NCBI RefSeq assembly: GCF_000699445.3
Contig: NC_067198.1
Location: 23,819,536-23,883,535 of the forward strand
Source of the DNA: Schistosoma haematobium
Lineage: Eukaryota > Platyhelminthes > Trematoda > Strigeidida > Schistosomatidae
Length of the DNA: 64,000 bases
Direction of reading: 5' to 3'
Numbering within the stretch: the first letter of the stretch is position 1; each line of letters opens with the position of its first letter. The notes below the pieces were generated by a model. That model did not search any database. It saw only the letters and a program-made list of their open reading frames with translations, and was not told the DNA's origin. Shown here one piece after another: positions 55,721-64,000 of this stretch. Made by a program: the position numbers and the translations under genes.

Positions 55721-57719
55721 TCACTGATTAAACATTCTTCTTCCTACTTGGGATTCTTTTCTCAATGTTCGTGTATTGAAGAAATCAAGGTCTAATGGAA
55801 GGATTGCTGGTGGCTTTCAATGTTAATATGTTCAAACGCTCAAGCTATTCATATCAATTTCTGCGAAACTTAATCTATTACCAACACTGTCTGAATGATT
55901 GAAGATGCACAAAAGGACTTATTAAACACCGCTATACCAATTAAAGCTGGTAGATGTGGTGACAATTGATTCGTGAAAATTCCCTTGGTTTTTACTTAAT
56001 TTCAAGAAATATTCACTTGTATGGTCATTTCTGGTTGAGAGTTGTTGGTGTTCATTATATTCAGTGTTAGTAACCTAACTTTGCTGGAAACTGGTGAATT
56101 ACTTCACCTTTAGTATTGTTTCAATCAATAAAATTTTAGATTCAGACATACTTCGAAAGTGTGACCAATCTAATATTTGGGGATGTCTTTAAAAAGATTG
56201 ACGTGATAAATTTCAACACAACACAGATAACAATTGATATTCGTAGCTTACTCTTTTAGAATTGCATTCTACGAGACTCAAGTGGCACCCTAAAGATGTG
56301 TAGTATTAAGCTAGAGTATGCAAAAAACTGAACTATTTAAATTAATCCGCTTAAAACGAACAGTCGCATTCCTAATTTTACCAATAAATGAGTTCAGATT
56401 CGATTTTCCTTACAAGGGTTCGGTGCTGATATATGAGTGGAAACTGTTCAAAATACGTAACACCACACATTTATAAAGTAGATCTGATGCCAGATGTTTT
56501 AAAAACAAGCTTTTCGACTTCTGTCGCATTTGATAAACCTGACTTTTTCGTAACCAAACTGGTTTCATTCTAGAACCTAACCAAATTAGAACAAACTGCT
56601 CTTTTAGGTCACTTTTTCCATTTTTATTAATTTACAACTACCTCGGTGAGAAATTTAACAAGTGTTTCTTTCCAGCTTTTTCCTAAATTCTGTAAAATAT
56701 GTGTTCAAAGTGAATTAGTGCCCTTAGATGCAAGCCCACCTATTTGTGTTGAATGTTTTTTAACCTGATGTGTGCTGAAGAAAGGCATAATTAATTTTCC
56801 GTGAGTTAGTCACAAAATATACACCTTTGAATTCTCATAGGACAGTTAATCAGGATTACCTTTTACCCATTGAGTCCACATGGTTTTTATAACTTCATCT
56901 GCATACCTTATTATTGTCCACGCATATAAGGAAAAAATGAGGAAGTATGCGTTATTTATTTTGTTTTCTTTTGTAATGAGATTGTATCCGACGTCTATGT
57001 GGTTTTGATTGCAAGCTTTTACGACTCATAAGTTTTTTATATATGTACTCCATCGTACAAAAATTAACTAGAAACGCATTAGTCAGTTTTGTATCAAGAA
57101 CATTTTTAATGTGTATGCATTGAGAGTGGTAGATTATGACTTGGTTGAATCACATGAGTCATTGACATCTTGTGATCGCTAATTTTTTGTGCTAATTGGA
57201 ATTTATGTGACATATCAAGTGTGTGAAGACCCGAAATTTATAACAATAGGCTTAGTTTACGCGTTATCATTATGTTTTTCTCTTTTATCTAGTGTGAATT
57301 GATTATTGTTGCCGATGCATAGATTTATGTTCCATCTTTATCTATTAATGTTGAATTCTAGCATTAATTTCACACTATTATAGAAATGACAAAATATTGC
57401 TATTTTTGTCAAAGTTAAACAAATTTACACTGTAATACACTCAATAATGGAGGATGAAAAGTATTCTTACCATTCAAAGTTAGAGAACAAAATTTCTTGT
57501 TTCGTAAGGAAATCTATTGTAATTACTTCAACTGAATATTCAGTTATATATATATATATAATTATCATTCATAAAATTACTAGAGGGGTCTTGTAAAATG
57601 AACGTTTGAAAAAAGTAATTTGATTAAAAAGTCAGCCTGATTCACTAATATACACTTTACTTCTATACATCCTCTTTTAATAATAACTGTATTTGTGTGC
57701 TCAGTTGTTCAATCTCGTA
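55721..57719. other. no recognised gene between RTE copy and LIAS
   Basis: AT-rich, without frames above noise. The LIAS 3' UTR should start below 57720. A (TA)n run lies at 57544-57560. Confidence 0.45.
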
Positions 57720-60700
57720 TCATACGTCTTTTTGTTTACGTTGATCTATAATGTGTTTTATATAATATTCACCTGCTCGATATGATGATCGAACTAATGG
57801 TCCACTAGCTGTATATAAAAAACCCAAATCTTTGCCAATTTTCGCCCAATAATCAAATTTATCTGGATGAATATATTCTTTAACCTTGAAATAAAAATAA
57901 TTTAAAAAACAAGTCCAACTGTATTATTTATTGTTACTATATAAAAATAACAGAAATGTGTAAAAAGTTTTACATTACAAAAACTGTTACTACAAGTCAT
58001 CATCTAAATTATTGAACAATCTGGAAAGTAGTTGTTATTTGAAGGAATTATGAACTAGCCGATTATAGATTGATAGTCAACAGAATTGAACATGGAGAAT
58101 CTAATTACTAAAGATTTATTTCGTTTCAGAAATCTTTTAAACGTTAAAGTATGATTTATGTAAAATGTAATTTTATAAGTTACTCGGAAAATACGCAATG
58201 TCTGTCAGGTACATTTGTTTGTGTTGAATAGTTGTTGGACTATGTGAACTTCGGAAAGATCGGAACCACCACACTGGACCATTGTAATGTCGCGTTGCAG
58301 ATTAACTTAATGTTGATATTCATTTGCAATATCCGAAAGGGTGAGTTTGGGATCTTGGTCCAATCGGCGCGGTAACCGTGTTCTAATGTCAGTGAACGTT
58401 TTTGATTGGAGACTACAGATGAGGATGAGGGCTTTGGACTGATCTTCAGTCAGTGACTTCAGCCGGAAGTGTTCGCGATTGACGATGCCCTCATACGTAA
58501 GGAAATCAGCGTCTTTGTTCATGACGAGCTTCAAACATCGATAACGTGTGTTGAACAATGAGGAGCTATGTCCAGACATTTGGCTCACTGAAGACGGTGT
58601 CCGAGAATGAGCGGTCACGTGGGTTCAGAGGCGATAGCGAATTATAGTACTTATTGAACTCACTTGTGCCCGGCTTCTAAAGCAGCAACCGAACCTTCCA
58701 AGTCTCATCTTGATTAGCAAAATCAAATTTAAATAATTCCTCCTAGCGCTGTAACCACATATGAAAATTAACATTGGCATCTGTATTGCGATGCCATCAA
58801 CTGACGGTGCAGTAGTAGAATTGGATGAGCTCGGTTGTGTGGCAGGAGCAGTTTTTCGTTTCTGCTAACATTTGGATCAGTTGCTGTTTCAAGAATAATT
58901 CCACTTTTAAAAGATTTATGCTTGCACCATCCTCGTCGCCAAATTGCTATGTTTGAAGAGATTACGAGATCACCCTAAATCGGCGAACGAAACGAAGGAT
59001 CAGTGACACAACAAGACAGCTAAACTATTCCAGTGCGTCACAGTCGCACCAACTAGAGGGAGAAGTCCATATTCAGATAAGGGAAAGTGTATTCCACAAG
59101 CAGCCAGAAGCACGGACAATAACAAGCACACAACTCAAGTGTATATATACAGCATAAAAATGTCCTTGGAAAACGTCACAAAATAGTATATTAAAAGAGG
59201 CAGTCAATCAATGATATTTAGAGTCCTTTCAAGTTGGAAATACAATCTGAAGGTAAAAATGGGTGCTTTTGGAGCGAAAACAAGAAATTCAGATTTCCAA
59301 AATGAAATCACAAAAATAAAATGCTTACCAAATGATCTCTCGAGACCTCGCATCCCCAACATGATTTTGACTAGGTGACGAGTGCATTTATATTACCTAG
59401 TCCACAGGCGTTTGTCAACTAACAGCATATGATCCATTCAAGATTGCCCAGTGCATTGTCTCTATATCTACGAAAATCAAACTATTTTCATTCTCTCACC
59501 TCAGGTAATGTGGGAAAATACCAGATTGTGGTGATAATCGTTGTTTACGGCTCAAAATAGGCTTGTAGCAACTCAAAAGTGATGATTTAAGATCAGTGTT
59601 TTAGATTTTCAGTTTTAATATTATTTTACACTATTTACTGACCAACTTTCCTCATTATTTCGAACCATAATATTAGGCCGATCCATATTTACACATGATC
59701 CTACGTCGTTTGCAACAGACTGCAATATATATCTCTATTTACGCAGAAACATTTAATACCGAGCCAAATTTAATCTTTGACATATTCAGTTTATATACCT
59801 GAATAATTACTGATGATAGAGAAATGGCGGTAGTATGGAGTGAGAAGTAAAGACCCATTGTGTCACTAAAGAAGGAAACCAAGGAGATTTCGTTTCAGAG
59901 ATCTCTAAAACCTGTCAAAATTTTTCTGCTGCAGTATCTTTGAAACAAATGTTCATGAAGTCTTTTCTCTGGTGCTGTAGAAACTTTCGCGTTGTTGTTC
60001 CGCCTTTAAATCTTTCTCAATGAATCTAGGTGGGTATCCATTGCTAACCAGTATCTGCCGTAGTTTATCAATTTCGATATCGATTGTATCCCCAATACAG
60101 GTACATCTAACTTTGATACAGAGAGAATGGATCAGGTTTCTCTTTTGCTTCAGTGGGACCCAAATTTGGAAATTCGTGATAGAAATACCCTTACTAAAAC
60201 GTAACCCTACAGTTAGTTGAGGAGCACTTAACCACTACATTCAAACAATCATTAGGTGAGGATAATAATTTGTCCATTATTTTCATCGCCAGAAAAACCA
60301 GTTTCAACGATTTAATCACTTAACACGTAGTGTTGAGTCACCTAATTTATCTAACAGAGAAAATATATTTTTTTAAAAAGAAGAGTTGGCTAGGAGCCTA
60401 AACTATAATATAATCAAAGGGAGTTTATAAGTAATAGCTTTCTATATCAAGATTTTATGACTTACGAAAACAGTCAAGCTTAATAACTACAACAGCCAAC
60501 AATATAAAGGTACTGTTTAACAATTAATATGTTCACGCAGCATTAATTAAAAAATTACCTATTTATCTGATATATTTGAATGATTCATTTTTTCGGAATA
60601 ATGAAATACATCTTTTAAACTATAGGGCGCCATTTTCCCATGGATTGGTCCTACTAATCCAAACAACTATTAAGTGAACTTATGACATAATAAGTTTACC

Positions 60701-63120
60701 AGACATTATAGATCCGAATGGGATTTTGGATTTGTGTACATTAGGAAAACGATGCACAAAAGGCAGTCTATGATCCTTTTACCCTCAGATTGTTGTGAGT
60801 TGAGTTGCCAATGACTTTGTCTTTCGAAAATTCCTTATGATATTTATTGAGTACGTTCTGATTGTTACAAATGGAATTTTTCTTAGATTTGTCAACCTGG
60901 AATTTTGGTATATCGTTGATTATTCGTAACATTTTACACATAAGATCCCTTCAATATATTATTACAACACCGCCCTTAAATGCCCCGGTACGGTCGAGAG
61001 TGAGGAGAGTCAGCTGTCCCTCTCCAAATGCTCTCACATGACCACGCGCATATAGCCTCTGCCAGGGAAGTCCTACTCACTGCCTTCTCGCGGCGAGGCT
61101 GTTGCTTAGAAACTTGAGAGGACGAAAAGCGAATGTCCGGCGTTCTAACAGGGTCGGTGGATATGGAGGATCCACCTAGGGGAGTTGGAAAACCCTGATT
61201 CCAAACCAATTGTGTGCATGGGCTCCAGTATCCTGAAGGAACAAATGGCATATAAACCAATTGTTGGTCATCGGTTAACATGGGACTGCATCTTCTGACG
61301 TCGCTCCACTGCCTTGTGGATCAGACCTTTTGGTCAAAGGCTCCGGGTGTGCCTCCTCTAAGTAAACCACCTCATTTGGTCTGAGCACACAGGCAGTATC
61401 ACCGCCCACACATAAATCAAGTGATTTGTTTGGCGCATATATATTGGCGCTCTCTTGTACCAATATTCATGTGTCCAAATAAATAATAATCCACAATATT
61501 GCGCGACCATTTCCCATTGTACTCGGTGGGTAACTGCTTCACATTGGTCACGGTTTCACACTAAAACTCCGAGAATTAGTCTGATGGAGTTCTGTTTGTG
61601 CCGATGATGTCGTTCAGAAGAACGATGAAAGCTCAACAATAAGACCATCCAGCTCAGAGAACAAAGCCCCATCAACGTCAGCCACCTGAGCTACAAATCT
61701 TACCCACCATCTCCGAGAGCTACCTCGGGAAGCTAGTCACTAGTGGGCACGTGATGATAATCAGTTTAGTTATGGTGGTCTAACATTGGTCGATTAATCA
61801 TCTCAATTAAAACTTCCACTTTCGTTTAGTTTTATGATAGATAAATTATGAATATATTTTTCCAGAGGTTCGAGGAATTCTTAATGTAATATTTCGATAA
61901 TGTTCTTTCAAAAGGTTTAGGTGCGTCCCATTGTAGCTCGAATGAAGCAACAATCGTAAACAGAGTCAATAAACTTCTTAAAGAATTTTGGAAAGAGAAA
62001 CTCCTTGGTAACTCAACACATAACAATCTGAAAGGAAAAGGATTACAAACTGCTTATTGTGTATTGCCTTCCTAAATTACACAGATCCAACATCCCATTT
62101 AATTTTTAAAAAGTGGATCATTTGAAAAAATTATTCACTCATAGAAAATTCGACTAGGTACAATGTTACACTAATTTACTATATTGTATTCGAATGATTC
62201 ACACAATTTTTGATTTAGTTCATCAAGGGTTGAGATGAATCACTTCTGTTGTATGAGTTATCAATGGAGTTATCATAGTTCCTATAACGCAGTAGTTCAT
62301 TATTACAGTACGAGTGCTATTCTCTATATCTGAAATCAGGAAAAGAATGTTTTTAATAGACCAGTCTATTAGTTGTAGAAATAAACCTAACGGAGTTGTA
62401 GTGTCATGAATTCTGTTCTGGTGTTAATTATTCATAAGTCGGAAAAACTATTTATTTTAGTAAAATTAGAATAAATCAAAAACTGACATTGGCTCACTTT
62501 TAGATGACGCTTAGTTGGTTGTACATATTGCCCAATTGTTACACAGTCGACTCCAGCCTGACGTAAGTCTTTAAGAGCTATCATTACTTCTTTTTCTGTC
62601 TCGCCAAGACCCAACATAATACTGGATTTTGTGACGACTAGAAAATTGGAATTTCCGGATGATACAAGCCTGTTACTACGTTCTTTTGCAGTCTCTAGGT
62701 TTCGAAGTGACTGAGTATAACCAGCTCGATGATCCCTCACAACACTAAAAGAATTTAAAAGCTCTGGGAATATAATTATATTACACTAAATAATCATAAA
62801 GAAAGCTGAATACACCGTACAAACAGTTAACGTTTAATTGATTATTCTTTCTATTTAAGTTTAGTGCTAAAATATCAATTACACTAGCAGTTTAACTAAA
62901 AAACGCCTTATACTGGATTATCGATTAGGTTATTAGAGTTACACATTTCTTCGATCTTCAAAAATTTGATTCTATGGTGTTATGCGATATATTTTGGAAG
63001 GCATTTTAGTTTCAAAAAAGATAGTATTACACTTAACTGCTTTGAGTAATAATCCTGTCATTACAGTTCATTAATTAAATAACTAATAGTCCAGAACTGG
63101 AAGACTGGTTAACAGTAAAC

Positions 63121-63164
<44 letters not shown>

Positions 63165-63355
63165 CTGGTGTATGCGAATAATCATATTTTTGATTAAAGA
63201 CACTCACCGTTGTAGTGACTCCACAGTTTCAATATTATGCGCATATACTTCGGGACTAGCACGAACAACTGTATGAATAGAGTCTGTACACCCTTGAAAG
63301 TCTGGTACTAAGCACTCAACTATAATTGATGGTTTACGTGCTTTTATTTGGCGAA
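57720..63355 (-). CDS. LIAS: lipoyl synthase, C-terminal three exons (5' part outside window)
   Basis: Lipoyl synthase is a mitochondrial radical-SAM enzyme that inserts two sulfurs into octanoyl chains on H protein and E2 subunits (family knowledge). Exons in coding order are 63355-63208, 62744-62498 and 57884-57720. Donors are gtgagt and gtgagc, acceptors cctag, tttag and tcaag, and phases agree. Diagnostic blocks are LVPDFQG and [13 protein letters not shown] (exon a), [11 protein letters not shown] and [17 protein letters not shown] (exon b), then [20 protein letters not shown] (exon c). The serine in RSSY is the conserved ligand of the auxiliary Fe-S cluster. The N-terminal exons with the CxxxCxxC motif are not in the window, so integrity of the whole gene cannot be judged. 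The 4.6-kb last intron holds Ty3 and short-repeat remnants. Confidence 0.96.
58200..58920 (-). pseudogene. gag remnant of a Ty3 element in the LIAS intron
   Basis: The frame 58618-58307 reads [50 protein letters not shown] and [13 protein letters not shown]. That is the capsid block of Ty3 Gag seen also at 23.95-24.15 kb on +, but less decayed. It is on the LIAS coding strand inside the last intron. No pol sequence follows it towards 57.9 kb, so the element is largely deleted. Confidence 0.8.
58921..59130 (-). repeat. LTR-adjacent region of the Ty3 remnant
   Basis: On the minus strand, just before the gag start, is ttggcgacgaggatgg (58925-58940). Several Ty3 elements have a similar stretch close to their 5' LTR and primer site. 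The block at 58985-59130 matches 36500-36680. The LTR boundary cannot be fixed without the second LTR. Confidence 0.5.
59131..60955. other. LIAS intron, no recognised repeat
   Basis: No coding motif. The frame 60020-60220 on + has no homology I know. Confidence 0.4.
60968..61490 (-). repeat. short interspersed repeat, copy 4 (body -, end segment +)
   Basis: The body at 60968-61415 is the reverse complement of the 8-kb and 17-kb bodies, with extra sequence near 61110-61260 compared with them. The end segment at 61432-61488 stands in plus orientation (gcgcatatatattggcgc...aaataaataataa). The junction sequence between body and end segment matches that of copy 1. Confidence 0.85.
61491..62497. 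other. LIAS intron, remainder
   Basis: The part at 61510-61780 is less AT-rich and may be another old repeat (it contains ccgatgatgtcgttcagaag), but I cannot assign it. No gene is seen. Confidence 0.4.
63124..63163. repeat. (TA)20 microsatellite in LIAS intron
   Basis: An uninterrupted run of 20 TA units, 45 nt below the exon a donor (63208). Confidence 0.97.
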
Positions 63356-63589
63356 CTAGGAAATAAAATAATTGCAAAACTTTTATTCGTAACTTGTGAG
63401 TATGGGGGAAAGAGTGGAACGTATTTTAATAGTGTTACAACTCAGCTAAAACACCTACAGTAAGTTGGAAGTGAAATATCAATACTTGATCATATTTAGG
63501 ACTTACGCTTATAGTAATTGCCTACATACAATCCTATACAAATAAGCAGACTTTGCATACGATTGAATTTTCAGCTTGGCGTTGGCTAT

Positions 63590-64000
63590 AACAACATTGT
63601 AATTCATCCAATCCGCAAGGAGACAAGTTATGCTATAGTCCAATAGGAGCATGCCACGTTGATATCCTAGAAAGCTCTATCTCGAAAAAAGACGACGCTT
63701 TTATCTGCTCTCAGGTCAGACATTTAAAACGATGGGCGGAAAACTTTAAGGAACAGTTCAGCCGGCCTTCAGTTACTTGACAACTACCCACCATTCCAGA
63801 CAGCCTAAATCGAACATTGAAGTAGATCTCCCGACTCTATCTGAATTTCAAAAGGCCATAGTTAATCTGAAATGAGGAAGATTAGATGGTCCAGATGGAG
63901 TGGCTCCAGAGGTCTTTATGTATTGTAGTCCAATTTTAGCGATTACGTTGACTAATATATTAACTAAAATCTAGGAGTTGGACGTAATCCCATCTAACTG
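63590..64000 (+). mobile_element. RTE-like fragment running off the right edge
   Basis: The pre-RT and RT start are seen with stops: CSQVRHLKRWAENFKEQFSRPS (about 63700), then an FQKAIVNLK-type block and the GPDGVAPE-like region at about 63890, and ELDVIPS at the edge. It is the same lineage as 44.26-47.24 kb. It lies upstream of the LIAS exons present here, probably within another LIAS intron. Confidence 0.7.

Overview
This is AT-rich eukaryotic DNA with four spliced, conserved protein-coding genes embedded in dense and mostly decayed retrotransposons. The repeat families suggest a schistosome or a closely related blood fluke (Trematoda). They include a CsRn1-type Ty3 LTR element, RTE/SR2-like and CR1-like non-LTR elements, a Penelope-like fragment and a decayed Sm-alpha-like hammerhead ribozyme. 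Very short introns also fit a flatworm. The species cannot be fixed from the window alone, and no tRNA, rRNA or CRISPR feature was seen.

Host genes. (1) A PINX1-like G-patch protein lies on + at 8879-9769 in three exons, with introns of 43 and 26 nt. (2) XPNPEP3, a mitochondrial/cytosolic Xaa-Pro aminopeptidase 3, lies on - at 19327-14664 in three exons; it is 482 aa with all five metal ligands. (3) MARCHF5, a mitochondrial outer-membrane RING-CH E3 ligase, lies on + at 41976-53806 in four exons; it is 281 aa with a complete C4HC3 set. (4) The 3' half of LIAS, mitochondrial lipoyl synthase, lies on - at 63355-57720; its upstream exons fall beyond the right edge. Splice phases agree at every junction I checked. 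Three of the four genes are mitochondrial. I see no operon-like arrangement, and they look like independent neighbours.

Layout. 1-5522: a young Ty3/gypsy LTR element on -, with LTRs at 1-524 and 4991-5522. It sits inside the integrase of an older Ty3 copy at 5523-6160. 7850-8307: a short interspersed repeat. 8851-9769: PINX1. 10830-13450: Penelope-like remains interrupted by an RTE-like copy on -. 14664-19327: XPNPEP3, with repeats in both introns. 19990-21660: a diverged repeat. 23700-32500: an old Ty3 element on + split by a CR1-like element at about 26650-29570 or beyond. 32700-39270: mostly nothing recognisable. 39270-40910: RTE remains with a 55-bp SR2-like insertion flanked by a 12-bp direct repeat. 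41934-53806: MARCHF5; its 8.7-kb first intron holds an RTE-like copy on +, a segmental repeat and a second RTE copy on -. 54138-55720: a near-identical, internally deleted, inverted copy of the intronic RTE. 57720-63355: LIAS, with a Ty3 gag/LTR remnant and a short repeat in one intron. 63590-64000: another RTE fragment running off the edge.

The main observations are structural: nested insertions, inverted near-identical copies bracketing three MARCHF5 exons, a retroelement whose reading-frame breaks all fall in A/T homopolymers, and a short repeat family whose end sequence appears in either orientation. I found no convincing new protein system.
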